64,000 nucleotides of DNA from Burkholderiales bacterium (GCA_030684405.1 JAUXYA010000024.1:18657-82656); one strand, 5' to 3'; shown: positions 48,844 to 59,862, counted from the stretch's first letter. The notes: generated by a model from the sequence alone, not told the origin. Program-made: numbers and translations.

Positions 48844-50205
48844 TCAGCAGGCCCGTGGCAGCTCCAGGATCACAACGGTGCCGCGCCCGGCCGGAGCCGC
48901 ACTGATGTCGACCTTGCCGCCATGGAGGTGGGCGATTTCACGCACGATGGCCAGCCCGAGTCCGCAGCCTTCGCCACCGGCGCCGTCAACACGATAAAAG
49001 CGGTCGAACACCCGCGGGCGCAATGCCTCCGGTATGCCAACGCCGTCGTCCTCCACCCGCAGCACAGCAACCTCACCCCGGCTGCCGGTTGCGACAGTGA
49101 CGCGTCCGCCCGGCGGGGTATAGGCAATGGCATTGTTGATGAGATTCGACAGCAGTTCCCGCAGCAGGAATACATCGCCGAGCACCGGCGCAGCCTTGAG
49201 ATCCAACCCGAGGTCAATCTTCTTGCTAATCGCAGCCGGCATCCAGTTCTCGACGACATCCGCCGCAACGCTGCGCAGGTCCGTCGGGCGCATCGAGTCG
49301 GCCTGGGCAAATCCCGCTTCCGCCCGCGCCAGTGTCAACAACTGGTTGGCAAGACGCACTGCCCTCTCGGTCGACAGGCCAAGTTCCTTGAGCACCCGCA
49401 GGTGCTCCTCCGGATCGGACTGGCTCAGTCCGTATTCGACCTGCATGCGCAGCCCGGCAAGCGGAGTACGCAACTGGTGGGCGGCATTCGCCACGAACTG
49501 CTGCTGTGATTGCAGCGTCAGGTCGAGGCGCGCCAGCAGCTCATTCAGCGTGACAATCAGCGGACGCACCTCCACCGGAGCGCGTTCCGCGTCGATCGGA
49601 CGCAGATCCCGGTGCGAGCGCGCACCGATTTCCTCGCGCAGGTGTTCCAGCGGTTCCAGGCCCTTGCCCACGCCGAACATCACCAGGATCACCACCGAGA
49701 CGACGAGCATCACCTCGATCGCGATCATCCCGGTGACAATCCGCTTCGTCAACTCGCTGCGCTTGACCGTCGTTTCCGCGACCTGGACGATGGCATCCAC
49801 CCCTCGCAGGTTGACCCGCATCGCGGCCACCCGGACCGCTTCGCCTTCGAGTATCGTGTCATACAGCAGTTCACCCGCCTCGAGGGACTTGCTGACGGGG
49901 GGCCGCAGCTGCGCATCGCCAGCGATCAGGCGCCCGCTCTTGTCATGAACCGAATAATAGATACGATCAAACTGGTCTGTGCGCAGCATCATGTCGGCGG
50001 AGTTCGACAGCGCTTCCGGATTCACGTCCGGCCGAGAATTGATCAACCGGGTCAACGACTGCGCGGTATCCACGAGCACCCAGTCATAAGCCGCCGTCAC
50101 CTGACGCAGTGCAAGGGAATGTCCGAGCAGCGTCGCGGCCGCCAGTGCCAGCAGCAGCAGCACCGACAGCCACCGGAACAGCAGGCGGCGTATGCTAACT
50201 TGCAT
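48844..50205 (-). CDS. TctE-like sensor histidine kinase
   Basis: A 453-residue membrane kinase. TM1 is about 10-30 and TM2 about 167-188; between them is a periplasmic 2CSK_N-type domain ([19 protein letters not shown]). HisKA holds the phospho-His in [14 protein letters not shown]; the ATPase domain has [21 protein letters not shown] and GCGLGLAIV. It overlaps the response-regulator gene by 11 bases, so they are coupled. TctDE-type pairs control tricarboxylate uptake; this one diverges from tctBA, supporting that role. Confidence 0.9.
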   Translation of the reverse strand: MQVSIRRLLFRWLSVLLLLALAAATLLGHSLALRQVTAAYDWVLVDTAQSLTRLINSRPDVNPEALSNSADMMLRTDQFDRIYYSVHDKSGRLIAGDAQLRPPVSKSLEAGELLYDTILEGEAVRVAAMRVNLRGVDAIVQVAETTVKRSELTKRIVTGMIAIEVMLVVSVVILVMFGVGKGLEPLEHLREEIGARSHRDLRPIDAERAPVEVRPLIVTLNELLARLDLTLQSQQQFVANAAHQLRTPLAGLRMQVEYGLSQSDPEEHLRVLKELGLSTERAVRLANQLLTLARAEAGFAQADSMRPTDLRSVAADVVENWMPAAISKKIDLGLDLKAAPVLGDVFLLRELLSNLINNAIAYTPPGGRVTVATGSRGEVAVLRVEDDGVGIPEALRPRVFDRFYRVDGAGGEGCGLGLAIVREIAHLHGGKVDISAAPAGRGTVVILELPRAC

Positions 50206-50875
50206 CGTCCGGGGTCTTGTCCAGGTAATAGCCGAAACCGCGGATGGAGTGGATCTTCACACCCGCCGGCCCGAGCTTGTTGCGCAGCCTGGAAATGTAA
50301 ACCTCGACCACGTTGAGGTTCAGGTCGGCATCCGGGTCGCTGATCGCGGACACGATCTGCTCCTTGCTGACGATCTTGCCGGCGCGCAGCACCAGGAACT
50401 CGAGTACCCCCCATTCGCGTGCGGTAAGCCGCACCGGGTTGTCCGCAACCCAGACGCGCTTCGCGGCAATGTCCACCTTCAGTTGCCCGTAGACGATCTG
50501 CGTCTCCGTTGTCTGCTGCCCGCGCCGGATTACGGCACGCATACGGGCTTCCAGTTCCATCAGCGAGAACGGCTTGATCAGATAATCATCGGCGCCGAGA
50601 TCGAGACCATGTACCCGGTCCGCGACCGAGTCGCGCGCGGTGAGCACGAGCGTCGGAACATAACGTTCCCTCTGTCTCGCCCTGCGCAGCACCTCGAAAC
50701 CGTCTATCCCCGGCAAGCCGATGTCGAGTATCACGAGGTCGTAATCCTCGTGCGCCAGCAGTAGGTCTGCCTCGCGGCCACTGGTCGCAAGCTCGACGCG
50801 ATGCCCGGCCTGCTGCAGGTAACGGACCAGCCCGTCACCAAGAGCCTTGTCATCCTCCACGATCAGCACATGCAT
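50195..50875 (-). CDS. TctD-like OmpR-family response regulator
   Basis: A 226-residue regulator. The receiver has VEDD at residues 6-9, phospho-Asp in VILDIGLPG, Thr in VLTARD and Lys in LIKPF. The winged-helix DNA-binding domain has [28 protein letters not shown] and [12 protein letters not shown] 50875 is chosen because MHVLIVEDD is the normal family start; upstream in-frame text has no SD. It probably binds the intergenic region and controls tctBA. Confidence 0.93.
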   Translation of the reverse strand: MHVLIVEDDKALGDGLVRYLQQAGHRVELATSGREADLLLAHEDYDLVILDIGLPGIDGFEVLRRARQRERYVPTLVLTARDSVADRVHGLDLGADDYLIKPFSLMELEARMRAVIRRGQQTTETQIVYGQLKVDIAAKRVWVADNPVRLTAREWGVLEFLVLRAGKIVSKEQIVSAISDPDADLNLNVVEVYISRLRNKLGPAGVKIHSIRGFGYYLDKTPDDAS

Positions 50876-51291
50876 TGCCGGAAACCCCGCATTCATTGGA
50901 TGGAGGACCGCTCCGCCAAAAGGCACCGGAACGATCCCGATGCAAACACTCTAAAGCATCAGCATCGTTTGCCGCAAAACCTGTTGCATGCGAACTGTCC
51001 GTCAATATCCGCGCATTCGCGTTACGCGGCACCGCATCTTCACGACCTGTGATGCCTTTTCAGTTTCACGCAAGCCTTGGTTCAGGCAGACGAAGAATTC
51101 GTCGTTATCGTCTACACCGTGCAATGGAGCGACCAGATGCGCTGTTTTGTCGCGTTCGAGGAACAACCAGCCGGCACGGATGGTCCATTAACGACACCAA
51201 CCGCACTTTACGGTCCGGGGACGGCGAACGGACCGTCACAAACCTCATCACAAACGGCCACCGGCCGCAGCGGTTTATCAATGGAGGAGAC
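50876..51291. promoter_or_regulatory. Divergent control region between the TctDE-like pair and tctBA
   Basis: A 416-base region with no gene I can support. It contains a perfect inverted repeat ACGGTCCG (51210-51217) and CGGACCGT (51229-51236) with an 11-base spacer, centred about 70 bases before tctB. This is a candidate operator. Promoters for both directions should be here, but I could not place -35/-10 pairs. Confidence 0.5.
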
Positions 51292-51753
51292 ATGATGAAC
51301 TGGTTACACGGAAAGGACGGTCGCGACCTCATCGCAGGAGGCCTGCTGATCGTGATCGGCATTTTTTGCGCGATCTACGCGTCGCAGCACTATCCCCTGG
51401 GCGACGTGAGCCGCATGGGACCGGGCATGTTTCCGACCGTCCTCGGTTACGTCCTCGCCGGGCTCGGTGTGCTCATTGCACTCCCGGCGTGGTTCCGTTC
51501 CGGCAGCCTGCCGAAACCTGAGTACAAACCGCTGTTTTTCGTGCTGCTCGGCACCCTGGTATTCGCGCTTACGGTTGAGCGCATCGGCGTGGTGCCCGCC
51601 ATCTTCCTGCTGACCGGCCTCGCCGTACTGGCCGACAACAAGCTGGGAATCATCGGCACGCTGGTGCTGGCAGCGGCGCTTTCCGCCGCCTCGGTGCTGA
51701 TATTCCTGTACGGGCTCGGCATCCCCATCTATCCCTTCGTGTGGCCTTTCTGA
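51292..51753 (+). CDS. tctB: Tripartite tricarboxylate transporter small membrane subunit TctB
   Basis: A 153-residue membrane protein with four helices of the TctB family. N-terminal DLIAGGLLIVIGIFCAIYAS and SRMGPGMFPTVLG are family hallmarks. GGAGGAGA lies just before; the second ATG (51295) has better SD spacing and may be the true start. Its stop overlaps the tctA start (TGATG). With TctA and a TctC/Bug receptor it forms a cation-coupled carboxylate importer, but no receptor gene is adjacent. Confidence 0.9.
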   Translation: MMNWLHGKDGRDLIAGGLLIVIGIFCAIYASQHYPLGDVSRMGPGMFPTVLGYVLAGLGVLIALPAWFRSGSLPKPEYKPLFFVLLGTLVFALTVERIGVVPAIFLLTGLAVLADNKLGIIGTLVLAAALSAASVLIFLYGLGIPIYPFVWPF

Positions 51754-53270
51754 TGGAACTCCTCGACTACTTCATTATCGGCATGGAGAGCGCGCTGTCG
51801 CTCTCCAACCTCTGGTACTGCTTTCTCGGCGTCCTTCTGGGCACGCTGGTCGGCGTGCTCCCCGGCATCGGCGCCCTCGCGACAATCGCACTGCTGCTGC
51901 CGGTCACTTTCCATCTTGACCCGACCAATGCCATCGTGATGCTCGCGGGCGTCTATTACGGATCGACCTACGGCGGCTCCACCGCGTCCATCCTGCTCAA
52001 CCTGCCGGGCACGCCGTCATCCGCCGTCGCCTGCCTGGACGGCTACCCGATGGCGCAAAGCGGCCGCGCCGGCGTCGCGCTATTCATGACCACGATCGCC
52101 TCGTTCTTCGGCGCCACCGTGGGCATCATTATCCTGATGCTGTTCTCGCCGGTCATCGCCGAGGTCGCGCTGAAATTCGGTGCACCGGAATATTTCGCGA
52201 TGATGCTTCTGGGACTGGTCGCCGCCTCAACGATCTCTTCGGGTGCGCCGATCAAGGGCATCGCCATGGTCGTGCTTGGCGTGCTGATCGGTGTAATCGG
52301 CACCGACGTCAACAGTGGCATGGCACGCTTCTCCTTCGGTTTTCCCGAACTGACTGACGGCATCAGCCTGGTGGCCATTGCAATGGGCCTGTTCGGCATC
52401 GCTGAAGTCATCGCCAGCGTCAACCGCATACGGCGCGGCCAGGTCGACCGCAAGAGCATCACTTTCCGTTCGATGATCCCGACGCGGGACGACTGGCGGC
52501 GGTCATGGATGCCGATGATTCGGGGCTCCGCCATTGGATCATTCTTCGGCGCGCTTCCAGGCACTGGCGGCACCATTGCCTCGTTCATGTCCTATGCGGT
52601 CGAAAAAAAGGTCGCCAAGGATCCCTCGCGCTTCGGCAAAGGCGCGGTCGAGGGAATCACCGGACCTGAATCTTCAAACAATGCCTGCGACCAGACTGCC
52701 TTCATCCCGACGCTGACGCTGGGCATCCCCGGCACGGTGAGCATGGCACTGATGCTGGGTGCGCTGATGATTCACGGCATATCGCCGGGTCCCCAGCTAA
52801 TGACTGAAAAACCCGACCTGTTCTGGGGGCTGATCATGAGCTTCTGGATCGGCAACATCATGCTGCTCGTCCTGAACATCCCTCTGATCGGCGTCTGGGT
52901 GCGACTGCTGGCCGTGCCGTACCACATGCTCTACCCTGCGGTGCTGGTGCTGGTCTGCATCGGAGTCTTCAGCATCAACAACAGCACCTTCGACGTCTGG
53001 GTCGTCGCGATCTTCGGCGCAATGGGCTACGCGATGCGGTTGCTCGACTTCCCCCCGGCCCCGCTGCTGCTCGGCTATGTGCTGGGGCCGCTGATGGAAG
53101 AGAACGTACGCCGGGCACTGCTGATTTCGCGCGGTGATTTCATGGTGTTCCTGGAACGTCCGATCAGCGCCACCTTTATCGGAATCACGGTCGTACTGCT
53201 GGTGTGGGCGTTCTACGCCTCGATGCGCGGCAAGTCCGTTGTGACTGCCATGACAGAACGCTCCAGCTGA
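51753..53270 (+). CDS. tctA: Tripartite tricarboxylate transporter large membrane subunit TctA
   Basis: A 505-residue membrane protein of 10-12 helices. It carries the TctA signatures VGVLPGIGALATIALLLP, GVYYGSTYGGSTASILLNLP with DGYPMAQSGRAG, and in the second half ALPGTGGTIASFMSYAVEK and TLTLGIPGTVSMALMLGAL. ATG 51753 overlaps the tctB stop by one base; an earlier in-frame GTG would lie inside tctB. The expected tctC is missing, so one of the dispersed Bug receptors may serve it. Confidence 0.95.
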   Translation: MELLDYFIIGMESALSLSNLWYCFLGVLLGTLVGVLPGIGALATIALLLPVTFHLDPTNAIVMLAGVYYGSTYGGSTASILLNLPGTPSSAVACLDGYPMAQSGRAGVALFMTTIASFFGATVGIIILMLFSPVIAEVALKFGAPEYFAMMLLGLVAASTISSGAPIKGIAMVVLGVLIGVIGTDVNSGMARFSFGFPELTDGISLVAIAMGLFGIAEVIASVNRIRRGQVDRKSITFRSMIPTRDDWRRSWMPMIRGSAIGSFFGALPGTGGTIASFMSYAVEKKVAKDPSRFGKGAVEGITGPESSNNACDQTAFIPTLTLGIPGTVSMALMLGALMIHGISPGPQLMTEKPDLFWGLIMSFWIGNIMLLVLNIPLIGVWVRLLAVPYHMLYPAVLVLVCIGVFSINNSTFDVWVVAIFGAMGYAMRLLDFPPAPLLLGYVLGPLMEENVRRALLISRGDFMVFLERPISATFIGITVVLLVWAFYASMRGKSVVTAMTERSS

Positions 53271-53275
53271 TCCGC

Positions 53276-53295
53276 GCCGCCGCTACTGCGGCGGC
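53276..53295. terminator. Hairpin between convergent tctA and the secreted-protein gene
   Basis: GCCGCCGC-TACT-GCGGCGGC, a perfect 8-bp stem, overlaps the last codons of the minus-strand gene. There is no T-run, so it may be a weak or Rho-assisted terminator for both directions. Confidence 0.45.
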
Positions 53296-53675
53296 GGGTG
53301 GGGCATCACGCGCTGCCAGGAAGACGCGCAGTTCTGCACGTAGGGGTAGTAGGCCTGGGAGTCCGGACAGAAATGCCAGGTCGGCGCTGCACTGCCAGAC
53401 TGTGGTGGTCCCTGTACCTGTGCCGGCACAGGGTTGCCGCGCTCGTCGTAGAACACCAGCGGCTCACGCACGACCACCCGTTCGCGCAACACCACCGGCG
53501 GCGCCGGATGGTAGTAGGGGTAGCCGTGCGCAGACCACCAGGGGGCAAAAACCACCGGTGCGCCAAGCATCACGCCCACCCGCAGCTTGGAGTGACCGCG
53601 GCCGCCATGGGCGTCGGCCGGCAGGCTCGCCGCCAAAGTCAAAGCGGCCAATGACAGCATCAGGGTCTTGCGCAT
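53283..53675 (-). CDS. Small secreted protein of unknown function
   Basis: A 130-residue protein with a Sec signal peptide (MRKTLMLSLAALTLAASLPADA). ATG 53675 has GGAGGA eight bases upstream. The mature protein is His/Tyr/Pro-rich (PYYHPAPPVV) and ends with WHFCPDSQAYYPYVQNC and SSWQRVMPHPPPQ; the two cysteines could form a disulfide. The Cys-Pro-Asp...Tyr-Pro-Tyr-Val motif recurs, as I recall, in many small betaproteobacterial envelope proteins of unknown role. Not part of the tct operon. Confidence 0.75.
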   Translation of the reverse strand: MRKTLMLSLAALTLAASLPADAHGGRGHSKLRVGVMLGAPVVFAPWWSAHGYPYYHPAPPVVLRERVVVREPLVFYDERGNPVPAQVQGPPQSGSAAPTWHFCPDSQAYYPYVQNCASSWQRVMPHPPPQ

Positions 53676-53779
53676 GGACAAATCCTCCTGCATCCGGAAT
53701 GCCCCCATGATAGCCCTGCCGACACCCGCGGGGGGCAGCCAATTTGTTTCAGGATGTAACCGTCCACATCGCCGACGGC

Positions 53780-54532
53780 TCAGACCGGATTGTCGATGTC
53801 GATGAAGCGGTGGCGTAGCCCGAAGCGCTGCGCGAGGTGTTCGCCCAGCGCCTGCACGCCGTAACGCTCGGTGGCATGATGGCCGGCAGCGATGTAGGCC
53901 ACGCCGGACTCGCGCGCGGCATGCACGGTCTGTTCGGAAATCTCGCCGCTGATGTAGGCGTCAACACCCAGCGCGATGGCCTGCTCGAACAGTCCTTGCG
54001 CGCCGCCGGTGCACCAGGCCACCCGCCGCACGCGACGCTGCGGATCGCCGATCACCAGCGGCACGCGTGCGGTTGCGCGCTCGATCAACTGCACGAACCC
54101 GGCCAGGGCAAGGTCATGCTTTAGAGTGCCCTGCATGCCGATGTCCTGATCCCCGAAACGACCCGAGGGCGCCAGTTCCAAACGCAGTGCCAGCTGCGCG
54201 TTGTTGCCCACCTCCGGATGCACGTCCAGCGGCAGGTGGTAGGCAAACAGGTTCAGGTCATGCCGGAGCAGGTTACCGATGCGGCGACGGCGCATGCCGG
54301 TGATACGGCCATCCTCACCACGCCAGAAATAACCGTGGTGGACCAGCAGCGCATCAGCGCTCTCGGCAACGGCCGCCTCGATCAGCGCCGAAGATGCAGT
54401 CACGCCGCTGACGATGCAGTTCACTTTCTCGCGCCCTTCCACCTGCAGGCCATTTGGGCAATAATCCCGGAAATCAGGGACTTGCAGATAATCCGCGAGA
54501 TAAGCGTCGAGCGCAGCACGTTCCATGGTCAT
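53780..54532 (-). CDS. Nif3-like dinuclear metal-centre protein (YbgI/DUF34)
   Basis: A 250-residue NIF3/YbgI family protein. Start region [11 protein letters not shown], the metal-site [29 protein letters not shown] and the C-terminal [15 protein letters not shown] are hallmarks and supply the metal ligands. Family members form hexameric rings; a hydrolase or chaperone role for metal or folate cofactors is proposed but unsettled. ATG 54532 chosen; 54526 is also possible. It diverges from the Do-type protease across 53 bases, as in many betaproteobacteria. Confidence 0.92.
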   Translation of the reverse strand: MTMERAALDAYLADYLQVPDFRDYCPNGLQVEGREKVNCIVSGVTASSALIEAAVAESADALLVHHGYFWRGEDGRITGMRRRRIGNLLRHDLNLFAYHLPLDVHPEVGNNAQLALRLELAPSGRFGDQDIGMQGTLKHDLALAGFVQLIERATARVPLVIGDPQRRVRRVAWCTGGAQGLFEQAIALGVDAYISGEISEQTVHAARESGVAYIAAGHHATERYGVQALGEHLAQRFGLRHRFIDIDNPV

Positions 54533-54585
54533 CCGTCCATCCACTGGTCAGCAAACATTGTAAACGCGTCCCCGCGGCAACCTTC

Positions 54586-55755
<1,170 letters not shown>

Positions 55756-55776
55756 GCCGCGCCGCTGCAGCCCGCG

Positions 55777-56586
55777 TCACTGACGGCTGCGTTCTTCCGC
55801 TGCGATGCGATCGAGCTCCGCGTCCTGCTCGGCATCGCCGGGCGCCCGGTAGTCGCCGTCACTGTCGTCCGGGCGCGGCCGGCTGCCGACGAAACGGGCG
55901 GCGAACAGGCCGACCTCAAACAGCAGGCACATCGGGATGGCCAGCAGCAGCTGCGAAACCACGTCCGGCGGAGTGACGATTGCGGCAATGACGAATGCGA
56001 TGACGATGAAATAGGGTCGGATGTCGCGCAGCTGCTGCAGAGTCACGATGCCCATGCGCGTGAGCATCACCACCACGAGCGGCGTCTCGAAGGTGAGGCC
56101 GAAAGCAAGGAACATGGTGAGCACGAAGTTCAGGTAGTTCTCGATGTCCGGCGCCACCGAGATGCTTTTGGGCGCGATCTGGTTGATGAAGTGGAACACC
56201 GTGTTGAATACGAAGAAATAGCAGAACGCGATACCAACCACGAACAGCAGCGTGCTCGCCACCACCAGCGGCAGCACCAGGCGTTTTTCATGACTGTAGA
56301 GTCCCGGCGCGATAAACGACCAGGCCTGGTACAGCGTATATGGCAGCGTCAGCACGAAAGCGACCATCATCGCCACCTTGACCGGCACCAGGAATGGCGT
56401 CACCACGCCGGTGGCAATCATCTTCGAGCCCTCGGGCAGGGCCCGCATCATCGGCGTCGCCAGCAGGTCGTAAAGACCGGAGGCAAACGGGATCAGCACC
56501 AGCAGCACCACACCGAAAGCGATCAGCGCGCGCAGCAGGCGGTCGCGCAGCTCGACCAGATGGGAAATGAAAGTGTCTTCGCTCAC
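55777..56586 (-). CDS. tatC: Twin-arginine translocase subunit TatC
   Basis: A 269-residue TatC with six membrane helices. FISHLVELRDRLLRAL at the start is the family signature and binds the RR motif; FETPLVVVMLTRMGIV and TPPDVVSQLLLAIPM are in the usual places. The GTG at 56586 (VSEDTF) is chosen, giving seven bases after the tatB stop; longer starts would read through tatB. The charged C-terminal tail (PRPDDSDGDYRAPGD) is longer than in E. coli TatC. Confidence 0.95.
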   Translation of the reverse strand: MSEDTFISHLVELRDRLLRALIAFGVVLLVLIPFASGLYDLLATPMMRALPEGSKMIATGVVTPFLVPVKVAMMVAFVLTLPYTLYQAWSFIAPGLYSHEKRLVLPLVVASTLLFVVGIAFCYFFVFNTVFHFINQIAPKSISVAPDIENYLNFVLTMFLAFGLTFETPLVVVMLTRMGIVTLQQLRDIRPYFIVIAFVIAAIVTPPDVVSQLLLAIPMCLLFEVGLFAARFVGSRPRPDDSDGDYRAPGDAEQDAELDRIAAEERSRQ

Positions 56587-56593
56587 TGGGGGG

Positions 56594-56977
56594 CTAAGCC
56601 GGTTTCGCGGGATCCGTTGCGGCGGGCTTTTCGGCGACAGCGGGGGTTTCGGCGACAGCGGACGCCGCAGCGCTGCCGCCATCAGCCGGAGGCGCATCGC
56701 CGGCAATCCGGTTCATTTCGGATTCCGCCGAACGCACAGTGTCGTTGACGGACTGCTCCAGCGACTGCGCGGTTTCCTGCATGCTCGCCTGCAGCTTGCG
56801 CAGGTCGTCCAGCGCCATCTCGCGGCTGATGTCAGCCTTGACGTCGTTGACATAACGCTGCATGCGGCCGAACAAGTGGCCGGCGGTGCGCGCCACCTTG
56901 GGCAGTTTTTCCGGGCCGATAACAATCAATGCCACCACGGCAATGATCATCAGTTCGGAGAAGCCGATGTCGAACAT
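56594..56977 (-). CDS. tatB: Sec-independent translocase protein TatB
   Basis: A 127-residue TatB. MFDIGFSELMIIAVVALIVIG is the membrane helix, followed by the PEKLPKVARTAGHLFGRMQ amphipathic helix and an Ala/Pro-rich acidic tail. It binds substrates with TatC. A degenerate inverted repeat separates it from tatA. Confidence 0.95.
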   Translation of the reverse strand: MFDIGFSELMIIAVVALIVIGPEKLPKVARTAGHLFGRMQRYVNDVKADISREMALDDLRKLQASMQETAQSLEQSVNDTVRSAESEMNRIAGDAPPADGGSAAASAVAETPAVAEKPAATDPAKPA

Positions 56978-56984
56978 GGGTTGC

Positions 56985-57052
56985 GGACGCGAGGGGTGAG
57001 GAGTAAGGAGTGAGGTGGCCCGTGTTACTCCTGACGCTTCACGCCTGACACC
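56985..57052. repeat. GAGGAGT iterated inverted repeat in the tatA-tatB gap
   Basis: GTGAGGAGTAAGGAGTGAGG on the left faces TTACTCCTGACGCTTCACGC and on. The pairing is partial (GAGGAGTAA with TTACTCCTG best). Position and design match the GATGAGT and CACAGAG elements. Confidence 0.55.
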
Positions 57053-57283
57053 TTACGACTTGGTGGTTTCCTTGCGTGCCTCGCCGTCGATGGTCTGGCC
57101 ACCGGAGGGCGGGATTTCGGCCTTGGCCTGATCGGTTTTTCCGTCTTCGGGTTTCATGCCTTCCTTGAATCCCTTGACCGCACCACCGAGGTCGGAACCT
57201 ATGTTGCGCAGCTTCTTGGTGCCGAACACCAGCACCACCACGAGCAACACGACCAGCCAATGCCAGATGCTGAACGAACCCAT
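57053..57283 (-). CDS. tatA: Sec-independent translocase protein TatA
   Basis: A 76-residue Tat[22 protein letters not shown] is the helix, then [23 protein letters not shown], the conserved hinge and amphipathic helix, then a polar tail. It forms the transport pore for folded proteins. The window encodes two likely clients, the Rieske protein and the amidohydrolase at 43 kb. It lies 53 bases after hisE. Confidence 0.95.
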   Translation of the reverse strand: MGSFSIWHWLVVLLVVVLVFGTKKLRNIGSDLGGAVKGFKEGMKPEDGKTDQAKAEIPPSGGQTIDGEARKETTKS

Positions 57284-57336
57284 AACCTGCTCCTCATGAT
57301 CCGTGCGCGAACACGGTACAAAAATCGTCCGCTTGG

Positions 57337-57666
57337 CTACTTGCCGCGTGACGCCTTTTCGGCGATGCCGGAGATACCCTCGCGCCGCTGCAGTTCGGCC
57401 AGCACGTCTTCAGGACCTGCGCCATGCCAGGCCAGCAGCACCAGCGTGTGAAACCACAGATCCGCCGTTTCTCGAACCAGATGCAGTTTATCACCCTCCT
57501 TCGAGGCCAGCAGGGTTTCCGCAGCTTCTTCCAACACCTTGCGCAGAATGGCGTCCTCGCCCTTCGCCAGCAGCCCGGCAACATAAGAGCTGCCGGCATC
57601 GGCTGCCTTGCGCGCCGCGATCGTCTCGCCGAGCCGCAGCAATATGTCCTGATTGATTTTGTCCAC
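57337..57666 (-). CDS. hisE: Phosphoribosyl-ATP diphosphatase
   Basis: A 109-residue HisE. The start is GTG, with AAGGGA about seven bases upstream. It has [12 protein letters not shown] and [17 protein letters not shown], the all-alpha MazG-like fold with metal-binding Glu/Asp. It hydrolyses PR-ATP to PR-AMP, the second step. It lies four bases after hisI; the two are separate proteins here, not the fused HisIE. Confidence 0.95.
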   Translation of the reverse strand: MDKINQDILLRLGETIAARKAADAGSSYVAGLLAKGEDAILRKVLEEAAETLLASKEGDKLHLVRETADLWFHTLVLLAWHGAGPEDVLAELQRREGISGIAEKASRGK

Positions 57667-57670
57667 GCTG

Positions 57671-58057
57671 CTATCCCTTTCCGTAAATTGCCACGGGATC
57701 CTTCAGCACCGGATCGACCTCGACCCACTCGCCGCCACGCAACTCGAGGAAAAAGCAGCTGTGTCGCCCGGTGTGGCAGGCGATGCCACCGACCTGCTCG
57801 ACCTCGAACAACACCACGTCCGCGTCGCAATCCAGCCGCAGCGCCTTGACCTTTTGCACATGGCCAGATTCCTCGCCCTTGTGCCAGAGTTTCTGGCGCG
57901 AGCGTGACCAATAATGTGCCTCGCCGGTTACGACGGTGCGTTGCAGCGCCTCGCGATTGGCCCAGGCCAGGGTCAGCACCCGCCCGGAGGCCTGCTCCTG
58001 GGTGACGACCGGGACCAAGCCGTCGGCGTTCCAGTGTATGCGATCCAGCCAATCCAT
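57671..58057 (-). CDS. hisI: Phosphoribosyl-AMP cyclohydrolase
   Basis: A 128-residue HisI. The metal motif [10 protein letters not shown] and the cysteine motif [13 protein letters not shown] (Zn ligands) are present, as is [15 protein letters not shown]. It opens the adenine ring of PR-AMP, the third step. The 65-base gap from hisF contains AT-rich motif copy E, 32 bases before the ATG. Confidence 0.96.
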   Translation of the reverse strand: MDWLDRIHWNADGLVPVVTQEQASGRVLTLAWANREALQRTVVTGEAHYWSRSRQKLWHKGEESGHVQKVKALRLDCDADVVLFEVEQVGGIACHTGRHSCFFLELRGGEWVEVDPVLKDPVAIYGKG

Positions 58058-58089
58058 CGTTGCCTTGCGCCCTTGCTTGAGAATATTTG

Positions 58090-58104
58090 TAAGTATTTGA
58101 TTTT
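58090..58104 (-). repeat. AT-rich 15-mer motif, copy E
   Basis: AAAATCAAATACTTA on the minus strand, between the hisF stop and the hisI start (32 bases upstream), inside the histidine operon. Confidence 0.6.
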
Positions 58105-58122
58105 AATGATTTTTTATGGGCA

Positions 58123-58893
58123 CTACAAGCGCACCTCAATACCCCGCTGCGCCATGTGTTCCTTGGCCTGGCGCACCGTGTACTCGCCATAGTGGAAAAT
58201 ACTCGCCGCAAGCACCGCATCAGCATGGCCGATCGTGACGCCATCGGCGAGGTGATCGAGGTTGCCAACGCCGCCGCTGGCAATCACCGGAATGTCCAGC
58301 GCCGCTGAAAATGCGCTGGTCAGCTCGAGGTCAAAGCCGATGCGCGTGCCGTCGCGGTCCATGCTGGTCAGCAGTATCTCGCCGGCGCCCAGCGTCTGCA
58401 TTTTTTTGCCCCACTCCAGTGCGTCGAGCCCGGTGGCCTTGCGGCCGCCATGGGTGTACACCTCCCAGCGCAGCGGTCCTTCGCCAGGCACGCGCTTGGC
58501 GTCAACGGCGACAACGATACACTGCGAACCGTAGCGGCCGCTGGCATCGGCCACCAGCCTCGGGTTCTGCACCGCGGACGTATTGATGCTGACCTTGTCG
58601 GCACCGGCATTGAGCAGCCGGCGCACGTCCTCGACGGCGCGCACGCCGCCGCCGACAGTCAGCGGGATGAACACCTGGGCCGCCACCGCCTCGATGATAC
58701 CGAGGATCAGGCCGCGATCGTCGCTGCTGGCGGTGATGTCAAGGAAGGTCAGCTCGTCGGCCCCCTGCTCGTCATAACGCCGTGCGATCTCCACCGGGTC
58801 GCCGGCGTCCTTCAGCTCGACAAAATTGACACCCTTCACCACGCGGCCGGCGGTGACGTCGAGGCAGGGAATGATGCGTTTGGCCAAACCCAT
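58123..58893 (-). CDS. hisF: Imidazole glycerol phosphate synthase cyclase subunit HisF
   Basis: A 256-residue TIM barrel. [15 protein letters not shown] contains the catalytic Asp and [11 protein letters not shown] the phosphate site; the second catalytic Asp is in [10 protein letters not shown]. With HisH it makes IGP and AICAR from PRFAR and ammonia. It is separated from hisA by a CACAGAG repeat. Confidence 0.97.
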   Translation of the reverse strand: MGLAKRIIPCLDVTAGRVVKGVNFVELKDAGDPVEIARRYDEQGADELTFLDITASSDDRGLILGIIEAVAAQVFIPLTVGGGVRAVEDVRRLLNAGADKVSINTSAVQNPRLVADASGRYGSQCIVVAVDAKRVPGEGPLRWEVYTHGGRKATGLDALEWGKKMQTLGAGEILLTSMDRDGTRIGFDLELTSAFSAALDIPVIASGGVGNLDHLADGVTIGHADAVLAASIFHYGEYTVRQAKEHMAQRGIEVRL

Positions 58894-58901
58894 AAAACAT
58901 C

Positions 58902-58977
58902 AGCCACAGAGGTCACAGAGAACACAGAGAACGGCGTAACAACTGAAATCTCTGTGCACTCTGTGACCTCTGTGGCT
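58902..58977. repeat. CACAGAG iterated-arm inverted repeat, copy 4
   Basis: The left arm is AGCCACAGAGGTCACAGAGA plus ACACAGAGA and the right arm is TCTCTGTGCACTCTGTGACC plus TCTGTGGCT. It lies in the hisA-hisF gap of the histidine operon and touches the hisA stop codon. Confidence 0.85.
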
Positions 58978-59723
58978 CAGCCTTTCTTCGTCAGTTGATC
59001 GGCGAGTTTCTGCGCCGCGGCGAAATCAAGCGTGCCCTGGTACACCGCGCGGCCGGTGATGGCGCCGGTGATGCCCTCGGCCTCCACCGCGCACAGCTTC
59101 TCGACGTCCTTGAGGTCGGTGATGCCGCCACTGGCGATCACCGGCACGTTGAGCTGGCGCGCAAGGTTTACGGTGGCGTCGATGTTGACGCCGGTAAGCA
59201 TGCCGTCGCGGCCGATGTCAGTGTAGATCACCGCTTCGACGCCGTAATCCTGGAATTTCTTCGCAAGGTCAACAACATCGTGGCCAGTCATTTTCGACCA
59301 GCCGTCGACGGCAACTTTGCCGTCCTTGGCATCGAGGGCGACGATGATGTGTCCCTGGAAAGCGGTGCAGGCCTCCTGCAGGAATCCCGGCGTCTTCACC
59401 GCAGCAGTGCCGATGAGGATGTAGCTGATGCCGGCATCGATATAGGCTTCGATGGTGTCGAGATCGCGGATGCCGCCGCCGAGCTGTATCGGCAGGTCGG
59501 CGCCTACCGCCTTGACGATGGTCTTGATCGCCGCCTCGTTCTTCGGTTTCCCGGCGGCCGCGCCATTGAGGTCGACCACGTGCAGGCGGCGCGCGCCCTG
59601 GTCCAGCCACTGCCGGGCCGTTGCGCCCGGGTCCTCGGAAAATATTGTGGCATCGTTCATGTCGCCTTGTTTCAGGCGCACGCACTTGCCGTCCTTCAAA
59701 TCGATAGCGGGAATGATCAGCAT
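58977..59723 (-). CDS. hisA: Phosphoribosylformimino-5-aminoimidazole carboxamide ribotide isomerase
   Basis: A 248-residue TIM barrel related to HisF. The catalytic aspartates are in [14 protein letters not shown] (Asp8) and [18 protein letters not shown] and [10 protein letters not shown] are phosphate sites. It isomerises ProFAR to PRFAR. It lies 139 bases from hisH; that gap has no gene I can see. Confidence 0.97.
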   Translation of the reverse strand: MLIIPAIDLKDGKCVRLKQGDMNDATIFSEDPGATARQWLDQGARRLHVVDLNGAAAGKPKNEAAIKTIVKAVGADLPIQLGGGIRDLDTIEAYIDAGISYILIGTAAVKTPGFLQEACTAFQGHIIVALDAKDGKVAVDGWSKMTGHDVVDLAKKFQDYGVEAVIYTDIGRDGMLTGVNIDATVNLARQLNVPVIASGGITDLKDVEKLCAVEAEGITGAITGRAVYQGTLDFAAAQKLADQLTKKG

Positions 59724-59862
59724 GGGAATAAGCAGATTGCGGAGCGGATTGTGAAACGGTTTGGTCGAAAGGGAGGGGCGACGGGTAAACCGGATCAGGC
59801 AGTCATGGGCAGTAACGTAGACGTTGATCGATGATACACCAGCATAGCGTGTTCAGGCGCTT

